Source: Salinibacter pepae (lineage in GTDB: Bacteria > Bacteroidota > Rhodothermia > Rhodothermales > Salinibacteraceae). From it: 64,000 nucleotides of DNA. Below are positions 34,287-43,384 of this stretch, piece by piece. The position numbers and the translations under genes are program-made. The stretch covers positions 2,570,501 through 2,634,500 of the forward strand of contig NZ_CAMTTE010000001.1 in NCBI RefSeq assembly GCF_947077775.1, given 5' to 3'. How positions within the stretch are numbered: position 1 is the first letter of the stretch; each line of letters begins with the position of its first letter. The notes beneath the pieces are model-generated. The model did no database searches. It saw only the letters and a program-made list of their open reading frames with translations, and had not been told where the DNA came from.

Positions 34287-36647
34287 ATGCGCCGCATTCC
34301 GATCCGCCGTTCCACGACCCACACCCAGGTTGACCCCGACCCCGAGGCCGAGCAGCGCATCCTCGACGGGCTCAACGACAAGCAGCGCGAGGCCGTGACG
34401 ACCACCGAGGGGCCGGTCATGATCATCGCCGGGCCCGGCTCCGGCAAGACGCGCGCCCTCACGCACCGCATCGCCTACCTGCTGGCCGCGGGCCAGGCCC
34501 AGCCGCGCGACATCCTGGCCCTCACCTTTACCAACAAGGCGGCCAACGAGATGCAGGAGCGGGTGGAGGCCCTCGTGGGCGACGACGCCCGGGGGATGTG
34601 GGTGGGCACCTTCCACTCCTCCTTCGCCCGCCTGCTGCGGATGGAAGGGGACAAGATCGGCTACTCGGAAGACTTCTCCATCTACGACACCACCGACTCG
34701 AAGCGCCTCATCCGACAGCAGATGAAGGGGCGCAGCCTCGACACCGACGTGGTGAAGCCGCGGTCGGTGCAGCGCATGATCTCCAGCGCCAAGAACGAAA
34801 TGATCGACCCGCAGGAGTACGCGGACCTGGCGCGCGGGGACCAGCAGGAGATCGTCGCGGAGGTCTACCCCGCCTACGAGCGGGCCCTCCAGCAGGCCAA
34901 CGCGCTCGACTTCGACGACCTGCTGCTGAAGCCGATCGAGCTGTTCGAGCAGCACGAGGACGTGCTCGAAAAGTACCAGCGGCGCTGGCAGTACGTCCAC
35001 ATCGACGAGTACCAGGACACGAACCAGGCGCAGTACGTCCTCGCCCGCACCCTGTCCGGCCGCCACAAAAACCTCTGCGTGGTGGGCGACGACGCGCAGA
35101 GCATCTACGCCTTCCGCGGGGCCGACATCACCAACATCCTCAACTTCGACAACGACTACCCGGACGCCACCACGATCCGGCTGGAGCGCAACTACCGCTC
35201 CACCGAGAACATCATCCGCCTGGCCGACTCGATCATCGAGGAGAACGACGACCAGATCGAGAAGAGCCTCTGGACGGACAACGCGGAGGGGGAGTACGTG
35301 GCGCTCATGGAGGCGCTCAGCGAGAAGGACGAGGCGCAAAAGATCGAGCGCCGCGTCCGCGACCTGCACCTGCGCGACGGGATGGAGTACGGCGACTTTG
35401 CGGTCCTCTACCGCACCAACGCCCAGAGCCGGGCCATCGAGGAGGCGCTGCGCAAGGAGAACGTGCCGTACCGCGTGATCGGGGGCACCTCCTTCTACGA
35501 GCGGAAGGAGATCAAGGACGTGCTGGCGTACCTGAAGCTGCTGGTGAACCCGAACGACACGGCCAGCCTGCAGCGCGTCATCAACTACCCCACGCGCGGC
35601 ATCGGCGACAAGACGCAGAAGCGCCTCCAGCGCTACGCCCAGCAGCAGGGCCTCTCGCTCTGGCAGGCCGTGGAGCGGGTGGAGGAGATCGAGACGCTGG
35701 GCACGCGCGCCGAGCGGGCCGTCGGCAAATTTCGACGCCTCATCGCGCGCTGCGCCTCGAAGGCGGGCACCGGCAGCGTGCCGGCCGACGAGCTGGCGCG
35801 CGACCTGATTCAGGACGCCGGCCTGCTCAGCGAGCTGCGCAAGGAGCACACCCGCGAAAACCTGCAGCGCTGGGAGAACGTGCAGGAGCTGATCAGCGCG
35901 CTGGCCGAATACGTCGAGTCCACCGAGGACGCCACGATCAGCACGTTCCTGCAGGAGGTGGCCCTCATGACCGGCCAGGACGAGGCGGAGGGGGGCGGCG
36001 ACAAGGTGACGCTCATGACGCTCCACGCCGCGAAGGGGACCGAATTTCCGGTCGTGTTCGTGGCGGGCCTGGAGGAGGGCCTCTTTCCGCTGGAAAAGGC
36101 GACCCAGGAGAAGGCGGAGCTGGAGGAGGAGCGGCGCCTCTTCTACGTCGGCGTCACGCGGGCGGAGGAGCGCCTCTACCTCAGCTGGGCGCGCAGCCGC
36201 TACCGCTACGGCGAACAGACCTCCAACACGCGCAGCCGCTTCCTGGAGGAGGTCGACTCCGACGTGGTGCGCACCGAGGCGGGCGGCGAGTTGGAGCAGC
36301 AGACCGATCGCTTCTCGGCGGGCGACGGCTCGTCGCAGGACTACGACGAGATGGACCCGCACTACTACCGGCAGGACCTGAGCGGCGACGGCGGGACGAC
36401 CTCCTCGTCGGACGGCCTCCGGCGCATCGAGTCGACCGACGGGGGCGGCGGGCGGCGCGTGGTCTACGACGAGGGGCACGGCGAGATCGTGCCGGGCGCC
36501 CGGGTGGAGCACCAGAAGTTTGGGCGGGGCAAGGTGCAGTCCCTGGAGGGGGAGGGCGACAAGGCCACCGCGGTCGTCTTCTTCGGGTCGGACGTGGGCA
36601 ACAAGAAGCTGAAGCTGAAGTACGCGAATCTTCGGGTTGTGGGGTAA
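34287..36647 (+). CDS. pcrA: ATP-dependent DNA helicase PcrA/UvrD
   Basis: A superfamily 1A 3'-5' helicase of 786 residues, the main UvrD/PcrA of repair and of removal of stalled complexes. Motifs include the Q motif LNDKQREAV (about 29-37), Walker A GPGSGKT (49-55), DEYQDTN, GDDAQSIYAFRGAD, LERNYRSTENI, TLHAAKGTEFPVVF and VGVTRAEERLY. The C-terminus (about 735-786) is the Tudor-like fold seen in PcrA, with VEHQKFGRGKVQSLEG and KKLKLKYANLRVV. In PcrA and UvrD this part contacts RNA polymerase. A divergent paralogue without this fold is at 6619-8757. Confidence 0.95.
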   Translation: MRRIPIRRSTTHTQVDPDPEAEQRILDGLNDKQREAVTTTEGPVMIIAGPGSGKTRALTHRIAYLLAAGQAQPRDILALTFTNKAANEMQERVEALVGDDARGMWVGTFHSSFARLLRMEGDKIGYSEDFSIYDTTDSKRLIRQQMKGRSLDTDVVKPRSVQRMISSAKNEMIDPQEYADLARGDQQEIVAEVYPAYERALQQANALDFDDLLLKPIELFEQHEDVLEKYQRRWQYVHIDEYQDTNQAQYVLARTLSGRHKNLCVVGDDAQSIYAFRGADITNILNFDNDYPDATTIRLERNYRSTENIIRLADSIIEENDDQIEKSLWTDNAEGEYVALMEALSEKDEAQKIERRVRDLHLRDGMEYGDFAVLYRTNAQSRAIEEALRKENVPYRVIGGTSFYERKEIKDVLAYLKLLVNPNDTASLQRVINYPTRGIGDKTQKRLQRYAQQQGLSLWQAVERVEEIETLGTRAERAVGKFRRLIARCASKAGTGSVPADELARDLIQDAGLLSELRKEHTRENLQRWENVQELISALAEYVESTEDATISTFLQEVALMTGQDEAEGGGDKVTLMTLHAAKGTEFPVVFVAGLEEGLFPLEKATQEKAELEEERRLFYVGVTRAEERLYLSWARSRYRYGEQTSNTRSRFLEEVDSDVVRTEAGGELEQQTDRFSAGDGSSQDYDEMDPHYYRQDLSGDGGTTSSSDGLRRIESTDGGGGRRVVYDEGHGEIVPGARVEHQKFGRGKVQSLEGEGDKATAVVFFGSDVGNKKLKLKYANLRVVG

Positions 36648-36717
36648 GGGGGAAGAGGGAAGAGGGAAGGGGGGCGTTGGGGGCACTGGAGAGTGGGAGA
36701 GAGGGAGAGTGAGGGTG

Positions 36718-37263
36718 TCAGTTTAGATCGGGGAGGTCGTCCGATCGATAGCTGACGGAGTGCATCTGTCCCTGGTCGTCGATGACGTTGGTCTCCGCGC
36801 CCGGGGCTACGTCGGTATTTTGGGCGGCGACGCAGCGCCAGTCGTCGTCCGTGCGGCGCACCACGAAGGTAAAGATGGTGCGGCGGGGCCGGGGATCGTC
36901 CACCTCGGCCACGGCGGTTTGGCCCTCCAGCTTTATCTTGGCGTGCACGACCGCCACGGCTGGAGTAGTGTCCGCGCCGCCCGCGAGCCACCGGACGCGC
37001 CGCTCTACGAGCGCGATCGTCGACTGGTCGAAGATGGTGCGGAGGCCGTAGTCGTGGGCCTGGCGGATGGCCTCGCGGTCGTGCCACCAGAGCCCGGTCA
37101 CGTTCACGAACTCGGCGTCCTCCGCAAACAGCTCCGCCAGCCGGTCCGCGTCGCGCCGGTTCCAGGCCTCGACCCAGATCTCGGCGATGCGCTTGGGGTG
37201 GTCGAACGGGGGATAAGGATTTTCGGACGGGAGAGATGGATGCCGCACCTGTATGTGGTTCAT
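36718..37263 (-). CDS. SnoaL-like / SgcJ-EcaC family protein
   Basis: A 181-residue protein of the SnoaL-like (NTF2-like) fold. PKRIAEIWVEAWNRRDADRL followed by LFAEDAEFVNVTGLWWHDRE is the family pattern (about residues 23-60). Members are found as small enzymes or as uncharacterised proteins of SgcJ/EcaC type. The catalytic role cannot be read. It begins 46 bases after the methyltransferase-HIT gene on the same strand and may be the third gene of that block. Confidence 0.65.
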   Translation of the reverse strand: MNHIQVRHPSLPSENPYPPFDHPKRIAEIWVEAWNRRDADRLAELFAEDAEFVNVTGLWWHDREAIRQAHDYGLRTIFDQSTIALVERRVRWLAGGADTTPAVAVVHAKIKLEGQTAVAEVDDPRPRRTIFTFVVRRTDDDWRCVAAQNTDVAPGAETNVIDDQGQMHSVSYRSDDLPDLN

Positions 37264-37309
37264 CGTGGGACGTACGTCGTTTCCCTGACGTGTTTGGAGA
37301 CGCGGGGCT

Positions 37310-38107
37310 TCACAACGGAACGACGTGCAGGTGGGCATGCTCGACGGTTTTCGGGGCCGGCTGGTCGAGGTTGAGTCCCACCCGGAAGATGTTGGATGCC
37401 CCCTGTTCGCGCAGCATGCGTTGGGCACGGTTCACCAGCAGCCAGCACGCCCGTTGCTCGCGCTCGGCGAGGTCGAAATAGTTGATCACGTGTCGCTTGG
37501 GGAGCACGAGAGTATGTCCGTCAGCGGCGGAATCGTCGTTTCTCACCGCTACGGACTGCGCGGACTCCGAGACCAGCGTCGTTTCTGATGGTGGATTGCA
37601 GAGCACACAGTCGGTCTCGGGGTCGGAGGGGCGCTGCGGGTACGGGCGATACTGATAGATCTCGCAGAACTCGGTGCGCACGACGGTCTCGTACGGCAGG
37701 CCCACGTTGGTCTGATAGGTCGGGACGTTATGCTTGTAGTGCTGGCGGTACCCGGTGCGCTGAAGGTCCCGGCGGACCGTGTAGAAGGCAGTACCATCGG
37801 GGCGTAGCAATTCAGACACGTCCATCAGCACGTCCGTCTGTTCCCGCTGAAGCAAGACGTTGAGGACGTAGTGGCACAGGATGGTGTCGAACGTGCCGTC
37901 CGGGCGTTCCGGGGCGTAGTGGGGATCGTAGCCCTCAACCTCAACCCCCTTCTCGCGCAGAAAGTCAACGTCGGCCCCATGCCCACAGCCGTAGTCGAGC
38001 ACGCGACCCTCGATGTGGCCGAGCCCGAGGAGCTTGCGGGTGGGAAAGGAGGGCCGGTCCCGCTCCTTCGCTGTAAGGTGCGCGTATGGATTTTGGCGGC
38101 GGGGCAC
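37310..38107 (-). CDS. Methyltransferase-HIT domain fusion protein
   Basis: A 265-residue two-domain protein. Residues 1-160 are a class I SAM-dependent methyltransferase with motif I VLDYGCGHGADVDFL (36-50). Residues 161-265 are a HIT domain with CVLC (Cys 167 and Cys 170, a zinc site), GHTLVLPKRHV (197-207) and the histidine triad HAHLHVV (257-263) very close to the C-terminus. HIT proteins bind nucleotides and hydrolyse nucleoside-phosphate adducts, such as AMP from adenylated molecules. The upstream gene is a methyltransferase-HNH fusion, 52 bases away, so the two are probably one operon. The substrate is unknown. Confidence 0.75.
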   Translation of the reverse strand: MPRRQNPYAHLTAKERDRPSFPTRKLLGLGHIEGRVLDYGCGHGADVDFLREKGVEVEGYDPHYAPERPDGTFDTILCHYVLNVLLQREQTDVLMDVSELLRPDGTAFYTVRRDLQRTGYRQHYKHNVPTYQTNVGLPYETVVRTEFCEIYQYRPYPQRPSDPETDCVLCNPPSETTLVSESAQSVAVRNDDSAADGHTLVLPKRHVINYFDLAEREQRACWLLVNRAQRMLREQGASNIFRVGLNLDQPAPKTVEHAHLHVVPL

Positions 38108-38158
38108 GAGAGTTAGGGACCCAGTGACGGTGAGGCCGGTCGGGAGAGTTGGATGATG

Positions 38159-39826
38159 CTACTCCGCGCTCCACTCGGCAATTTGCTGGTCCGTCCGAAG
38201 TCGAACGCGTTGGCGTCGGAGACCAGTTAGAAGATCGTCAAGCGTGGTCTCGTCCGATCGGAGCGGGAGCGCCGCATTCGCCTCCTCGTAGAACCGGGGC
38301 TCGTAGCGGGTTTTCTGGTAGGCTCGGTGCCACCAGTCCTGTATGCGATCGGCGGCTGCTTCCACCTGCTGTGCCGAGGGAAGACGATCGGACTTCTCTG
38401 CGTTCAACTGCGATGACGCTGGCAGCAAGTTCCAAAGATGGTTGTTCGGCCAGTGCTTGAAGGGGAAACAGTGGTCAATTTCGTATCCGCTGTTTAGGCG
38501 TTCTCCGGACCACACGCAGTACAGAGGTTCTCCTGACTGCTGGAGCTGTATGGCCAGTTTGCGGACTTCCTGGGTTGAATGCTCCACGTTGGGCCAGGCT
38601 AGTGCATCGCGGTACGCACCGGGGGACGCAGTGCCGTCGTAGGTTTCGAGCAACTCCACCCAGCGGCTCAAAATGGACGGTTCGATCCAACTGGCGTGCC
38701 GAGCGAGTGCATCCCATACATGTCGGGGCACGCGAAGCGTCCCCACCGTACGTAGGAATTCGAGGTCGAGGGTGAGTTCATCTGACGAACGGATGTGCCC
38801 ACTTCCATACTCAAATACCTGATCGCTCGTCCCTGGGTAGGTGATGAAGTGAGCAGGCCCCTCCCGGATGGTGTCTCGAATGGTCCGGAACGTCTCGATG
38901 AGGTGGCGGGCCTCGTCCCCAGTAAAGCGCCGACCGAGCCGAAAGTCCGACTCAGAAAGCCGCCGCAGAAATTGAAAGTGTTCGTCGTCAAAGGCGGGGG
39001 GGCCATTTCCCGGGGGCATTTGGTGATATCCCCGATTCAGAATGAGCCAACGATACATGCGCAGCCAATACAGCGCTACCATCCCAAGGGGAATATCCAC
39101 GTGGTCCTGGGTTTCCTCCAAGACGGCGCCCTTCGCGTTATCGGCCACCCGGAGGATGGAGCGCAGCAGGGCAGGCTTATAGGTGGCGGATGTGTTGTCG
39201 TTGATTAGAATATGTCGGATCAGCGGCAGGGCGCCGGTGCCGTCGTCCGGCAGTCGGAAGACGACCGTTGTCCATTCCAGGGCTCGATCCAACTGGTCGT
39301 CAGTTTGCGTCGCGTCCAGGAGCTCGAGTGCGAAAGAACGTGACAGATCGCGCAGTTCAGACGTCGAGGTTTCGTAGGCCGTGCGATTGCCATCCGGCAG
39401 TTCGGAGCGGAGCGTAATGACGAGGTGGCCGCCGGGCTTGAGGCGTTCCGTGAGCTTGCGGAAAGCGCGCTCTCGCTCCGAGGGAGGAACGTGCATCCAG
39501 ACGGCACTCAGCAGGATGACGTCGAACGTGTAGTCGAGATCGTGGACGGCGTCCAGCGCCGGAAGCTGGTCGTCGAGCCACTGAATGCGGGGAGACGGAT
39601 GTCTCTCCTGAGCGCGCTTCCGCAGTGCGTCTGCAGGCTCGACCGCAACTACCTCATGATCTTGATCCGCAAACCAGGCGGCGTCGCGGCCCGATCCTGC
39701 TCCCACGTCGAGCACCAGAAGCTGCGTGCTTGGAAGCAAGGGGAGCCAGTCGCCATGCACCACTTCGGTATCAGTACGCTCGTAGCGTCGAAAAAAGTCG
39801 TTGGGCCGCTGTTTATACGCGGACAT
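38159..39826 (-). CDS. Methyltransferase-HNH nuclease fusion protein
   Basis: A 555-residue protein. Residues about 1-200 are a class I SAM-dependent methyltransferase with motif I VLDVGAGSGRDAAWFA (38-53) and post-motif LSAVWMHVP. A middle region includes NDNTSATYKPALLRSILRVA (209-228), resembling the TSTYKFALL segment that precedes the nuclease in some HNH restriction-like proteins. Near the C-terminus is an HNH motif: CVWSG (437-441), YEIDHCFPF (Asp 451, His 452), NNHLWNLLP (Asn 466) and NAEKSDRLP (475-483). The whole could methylate and cut nucleic acid. It is the first gene of a block with the methyltransferase-HIT gene. The specificity is unknown. Confidence 0.75.
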   Translation of the reverse strand: MSAYKQRPNDFFRRYERTDTEVVHGDWLPLLPSTQLLVLDVGAGSGRDAAWFADQDHEVVAVEPADALRKRAQERHPSPRIQWLDDQLPALDAVHDLDYTFDVILLSAVWMHVPPSERERAFRKLTERLKPGGHLVITLRSELPDGNRTAYETSTSELRDLSRSFALELLDATQTDDQLDRALEWTTVVFRLPDDGTGALPLIRHILINDNTSATYKPALLRSILRVADNAKGAVLEETQDHVDIPLGMVALYWLRMYRWLILNRGYHQMPPGNGPPAFDDEHFQFLRRLSESDFRLGRRFTGDEARHLIETFRTIRDTIREGPAHFITYPGTSDQVFEYGSGHIRSSDELTLDLEFLRTVGTLRVPRHVWDALARHASWIEPSILSRWVELLETYDGTASPGAYRDALAWPNVEHSTQEVRKLAIQLQQSGEPLYCVWSGERLNSGYEIDHCFPFKHWPNNHLWNLLPASSQLNAEKSDRLPSAQQVEAAADRIQDWWHRAYQKTRYEPRFYEEANAALPLRSDETTLDDLLTGLRRQRVRLRTDQQIAEWSAE

Positions 39827-40066
39827 CGGCTATAAATGGGCGTTATCGAGCGATGCCTCCAAGTAGCGAAACGGTGCCGTAATCGGCGCACGCCAGCGCT
39901 ATGTGGCGGACATCGCAATTATTTTTCGGGATGTGAAACTAAAAAAACAAAGTACGGGCCGTGGGTTCAAGTTTTGGCACCGATTGACAGAGAGACTCCG
40001 GGGAGATGCAGCACCCACACGCCCCGATCCGCCGCTCTGCGCTCCGCGGAGGGCCCGACCGCGGCC
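39827..40066. other. AT-richer gap upstream of the methyltransferase-HNH gene
   Basis: About 240 bases between dat and the methyltransferase-HNH gene, both on the minus strand. The part at about 39900-39965 is clearly more AT-rich than the surroundings, with a T7 run on the minus strand. A promoter for the fusion gene could lie here, but no clear -35/-10 pair is seen. Confidence 0.35.
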
Positions 40067-40906
40067 CTACGCCGGCTCCAGCGCCCGAAAGGCCTCCAGC
40101 AGCTCCTGCGCCACGGGCCCCGGCGTGCCGTCGCCCACCGTCCAGTCGTCCACCTGCACGATCGGCATGATGCCCGTCGTGGTGCCCATCAGAAACAGCT
40201 CGTCGGCCTCGGGCAGGGCGTCGACGGCCACGGGAAACTCCTCCACGGGACGGCCCAGGGCGTCGCACAGCTCCAGCATCACGGTGCGCGTGATGCTCGG
40301 CAGGGTGCGGTTCGTGAAGGGGTGGACCGTCACGGTGCCGTCGAACACGGCCGCCATGCTGGAGTGGCTGCCCTCCGTCACGAACCCGTCGCGCACCAGC
40401 AGCGCCTCGTAGGCCCCGGCCTCCTGGGCGGCCTGGTTGGCGAGGACATTGGGGAGGTAGTTGAGCGACTTGATGTCGCAGCGGGCCCAGCGCTGGTCGG
40501 GCCGCAGGATCACCGCCACGCCGTTGCGCCACTTCTCAAGCGGCGGCTCGTGGGCCTCGGCACGGGCGTAGACGGTCGGCTCGGGGGGCGGGTCGGGAAA
40601 GGCGTGCTGGCGCGGCGCGGCCCCGCGGGTGACCTGCAGGTACACCTTTGCGGGGCCCGCGTCCAGGCCGTTGCGGGGCAGCAGCCCGCGGACGCGCTCC
40701 CAGAGGGCGTCGGGGTCGACATCGTGCAGCCGAATGGCCTCCAGGCTGCGGGCGAGGCGCCGGCGGTGGTCGGCAAGCCGAAACAGCCGCCCGTCCTCGG
40801 CGCGGGCCACCTCGTAGACCCCGTCCCCAAACACGAACCCCCGGTCGTCGGGGGAGATGGACACGTCCGCCTTGTCCATGTAGCTGCCGTTGAAGTAGAC
40901 CGTCAT
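40067..40906 (-). CDS. dat: D-amino-acid aminotransferase
   Basis: A class IV PLP aminotransferase of 279 residues that fits D-alanine transaminase, which makes D-glutamate and D-alanine for peptidoglycan. Signature segments are DDRGFVFGDGVYEV (about 20-33), YLQVTRGAAPRQHAFP (about 86-101) and RWARCDIKSLNYLP (about 137-150), whose lysine binds PLP. RWxRCDIKSLN and VTRGxxPRxH are characteristic of D-amino-acid rather than branched-chain aminotransferases. It is divergent from the DUF2007 gene. Confidence 0.9.
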   Translation of the reverse strand: MTVYFNGSYMDKADVSISPDDRGFVFGDGVYEVARAEDGRLFRLADHRRRLARSLEAIRLHDVDPDALWERVRGLLPRNGLDAGPAKVYLQVTRGAAPRQHAFPDPPPEPTVYARAEAHEPPLEKWRNGVAVILRPDQRWARCDIKSLNYLPNVLANQAAQEAGAYEALLVRDGFVTEGSHSSMAAVFDGTVTVHPFTNRTLPSITRTVMLELCDALGRPVEEFPVAVDALPEADELFLMGTTTGIMPIVQVDDWTVGDGTPGPVAQELLEAFRALEPA

Positions 40907-41142
40907 CGGAATGGGTGCGTCTAGCCGAAATTGAGCGCGCGCTGCCCTGCGGGGGACGACTCAACGTAAGGGGTTCAGGGGAGAAACGCAGTGGGGGACG
41001 GAGCCCATCCCCCAGGAGGAGCAGGCAATCGGGATTTTCGCCGCCGGAGTTGACGTTTTGCAAAGAAATAGTTAACCATAACACAGGGCTCGGGCCGATC
41101 CGATGCCACAGCGGTCCTCGTTCATCCGCCCCTTCAGGTGCC

Positions 41143-41514
41143 GTGTCCCGCGATCGATCCACCGAAGAGACCACCGTGTTCGCCATCTACTCGACGCGCC
41201 GCGACGCGGAGGTGGCAAAAGAGTACCTGCGGGAGGCGGACATCGAAGCGTTCGTACAGGCCGACGACGCGGGCGGCATGCACCCGCAGATGCAGCGGCC
41301 GCACGGGGTCAAGCTGGTGGGCATGAGCGGGGCGGCCCAGGACGCCTACGAGGCCCTCGACGCCGCCGACCTGTTGCCGCAGCCGGTGGACCGGCCGGAC
41401 GAGCCCGACGGGACGGGGGAGCCGGCAGCCCTCACGATGTCGACGGGCGGTGTGGCGGGCGTGCTCGGGGCCGCCGCGGTCGTGCTTCTCGTCCTCTACC
41501 TCCTGCTGGCGTAG
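41143..41514 (+). CDS. DUF2007-like protein with C-terminal membrane anchor
   Basis: A 123-residue protein. Residues about 12-60 look like DUF2007 (VFAIYSTRRDAEVAKEYLRE followed by IEAFVQADDAGG), a small domain proposed to bind signalling ligands. The C-terminus has one transmembrane helix (about 102-122, GVLGAAAVVLLVLYLLLA). The start is uncertain: GTG 41143 is reported, GTG 41176 has GAAGAG upstream and would remove 11 residues. No partner gene is evident. Confidence 0.65.
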   Translation: MSRDRSTEETTVFAIYSTRRDAEVAKEYLREADIEAFVQADDAGGMHPQMQRPHGVKLVGMSGAAQDAYEALDAADLLPQPVDRPDEPDGTGEPAALTMSTGGVAGVLGAAAVVLLVLYLLLA

Positions 41515-41600
41515 CCCGCCCCGCCGTCCGCATACGAGGGGCTCGGTCGGCATTGGGCGACGTTCGACGAGGAGGGTGAGCTTGCTGTGACCGTCGCCCA

Positions 41601-41748
41601 CGGCGCACCCCGAGAGCACTTCCTCGCTTTGCTCAGGGCGCACCCCGAGAGCACTTCCTCGCTATCGCTCACGGCGCACTCTAAAAGCACTTGCTCACTT
41701 CGTTCACGGCGCACTCTGAAAGCACTTGTTCACTTCGTTCACGGCGCA
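41601..41748. repeat. Degenerate 35-base tandem repeat
   Basis: Four copies of a 35/36-base unit (41601-41635, 41636-41671, 41672-41706 and 41707-41741) and the start of a fifth share CGGCGCAC, a run ending in GCACTT, and a tail like TTCGTTCA or TATCGCTCA. There are no unique spacers, so it is not a CRISPR array. The pdxH stop codon (41739-41741) lies inside the fourth unit. Confidence 0.8.
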
Positions 41749-42386
41749 AGGCGTTCGAGGGTCCAGTCGCCTGCCGGGTCGGACCGGCGGTAGCGGAGGC
41801 GGTCGTGGAGGCGATTGGGGCGGCCCTGCCAGAACTCGACCTCCGTGGGGCGCACCACGTAGCCGCCCCAGTGGGAGGGCCGGGGAATCTCGTCTTCGTC
41901 TCCGTATTCGGCCTTCACGGTGTTCAGGTTCTCCTCCAGGTCGGCCCGGCTGTCCACCACGCGGCTCTGGGGGGAGGCCCAGGCCCCCATCTGCGCCCCG
42001 CGGGGGCGGCGGTGAAAGTACTCGGTCGACTCCTCGGCGGGCAGGCGCTCGACCGTGCCCTCAATGCGCACCTGCCGTTCGAGCGGCTTCCACAGGAAGA
42101 CGAGTGCCGCGTGCGGGTTTTGGCTCAGGTCGGTGCCCTTGCGGCTTTCGTAGTTTGTATAGAAGTGGAAGCCGCGGTCGTCGAGGCCCTTCAGCAGCAC
42201 GATGCGGGCGGAGGGCGTGCCGTCCGTGGCGGCGGTGGCGAGCGTCATGGCGTTTGGCTCCTCCAGCTCCGCGTCTTCGGCCTCGTCGAACCAGTCCCGG
42301 AACTGCTCGATCGGGTCGTCGGTCACGTGGGTGCGCGAGAGCTCGGCCCGGGCGTACTCCTGGCGTAGATCAGCGAGCTTGGACAT
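41739..42386 (-). CDS. pdxH: Pyridoxamine 5'-phosphate oxidase
   Basis: FMN-dependent oxidase that makes pyridoxal 5'-phosphate. Its 215 residues include the N-terminal MSKLADLRQEYARAEL, the FMN site in ARIVLLKGLDDRGFHFYTNY and YESRKG (about residues 60-84), and the C-terminal VEFWQGRPNRLHDRLRYRR, which is diagnostic of the family. Two in-frame ATGs lie at the start (42392 and 42386). The gene ends inside a tandem repeat array that supplies its stop codon. PLP made here could serve the PLP enzymes of the window. Confidence 0.95.
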   Translation of the reverse strand: MSKLADLRQEYARAELSRTHVTDDPIEQFRDWFDEAEDAELEEPNAMTLATAATDGTPSARIVLLKGLDDRGFHFYTNYESRKGTDLSQNPHAALVFLWKPLERQVRIEGTVERLPAEESTEYFHRRPRGAQMGAWASPQSRVVDSRADLEENLNTVKAEYGDEDEIPRPSHWGGYVVRPTEVEFWQGRPNRLHDRLRYRRSDPAGDWTLERLAP

Positions 42387-42512
42387 GGGCAAAGCGAGTT
42401 GTGGTCGAAAACAGCAAATTCAGAACGCCCCGGTGTAACCCCTCGTTTCGGGCGGGCCGCATCTTTTGCGGGGGTGTAATACGGCCGTGCTCCCGCCCGG
42501 CTCGAAGCGCGG

Positions 42513-43271
42513 CTACCGCCAGATCTCCATCCGCAGGCCGCGGTCGTTGCGCGGCGCGGCGGCGTCTCCGGACGGACACCGCTCGGCCGTGCCCGTGTGG
42601 ATGCGGCGGGCCGTCCAGCACGCCGCGTGGGCGTCGAGCACGTCGTCGGCGCCGACCGGGCCGCCCGACAGTCCGTCGGTGACCGTCTCGACCTCCGGAA
42701 AGCCGTGGGTGGCCAGGAGTGCCGTGCGGGCGGCCCGGCCCGCGTCGGTGTGCTTGCTGTCCGCGACGGGGGCATCGCCGTTCATCGCGTAAAAGGCGAG
42801 CTCCGGGTGCACCTCGCGGATGCGGTCCTGCCGGGCGGGCGTCATGCGCTCGGCCAGGGCCCGCATCTTGGGAAGCAGGTGGAAGGCCTGCTTCGTGAGG
42901 CCCGGGGCGTCGGGGCCGCTGGCGCGATTGCGGCGCTGGGCCTCGTCGTAGGTCTCGGCCCCGAGCACGGCATGGGCGGGCGGCGAGAAGACGCTGGCGC
43001 CCCGCGGGTGGCCCAGCAATTGGCGGGCGGCCCGGTCGCACGTGCGCCCGCCGGGGACGGCCCGGTCGGGCAGGCCGACCACCATGTCGACGCCGAGTAC
43101 GGCCGGGGCCTCGGGCAGGTCGAGCAGGGCGTCGACGCCGTCAACGGTGCGGCACCGCGTGGTGCCGGTGTGGGGACGGTGCAGGACGACGACCCAGCCG
43201 TCGCGAAAGCCGTCCGTTCCGGCCACCCAGGCACTGGGTTCCGTAGAAGCGGTTTCCGTAGAAGAAGGCAT
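42513..43271 (-). CDS. DUF429 family protein
   Basis: A 252-residue protein with the DUF429 pattern, a predicted RNase H-like nuclease family. Visible are AGTDGFRDGWVVV near the N-terminus, GVDMVVGLPD (about residue 60), REVHPELAFYAMNG (about 150) and DDVLDAHAACWTAR near the end. The acidic residues in these segments would be the metal site. The function is unknown. ATG 43271 is used because similarity begins just after it. Confidence 0.8.
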   Translation of the reverse strand: MPSSTETASTEPSAWVAGTDGFRDGWVVVLHRPHTGTTRCRTVDGVDALLDLPEAPAVLGVDMVVGLPDRAVPGGRTCDRAARQLLGHPRGASVFSPPAHAVLGAETYDEAQRRNRASGPDAPGLTKQAFHLLPKMRALAERMTPARQDRIREVHPELAFYAMNGDAPVADSKHTDAGRAARTALLATHGFPEVETVTDGLSGGPVGADDVLDAHAACWTARRIHTGTAERCPSGDAAAPRNDRGLRMEIWR

Positions 43272-43384
43272 TGCGGGAAACGGTTGAGAAATTGCGGACC
43301 ACTTTACGTCGTCCGTCCAACTTCTTTGATTCCGGGGTGTTGGGAATGATAGCGCTTTCACCCTAGATCCGTGCCGCACGCTGT

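Noticed and set aside
40915-41142. Upstream extension of the DUF2007-like gene
   Set aside because: The frame is open but the residues are not conserved and include no membrane or domain sequence; a start inside the frame fits better.
41601-41748. Possible CRISPR array
   Set aside because: The units are contiguous with no spacers and differ from each other; no cas gene is near.
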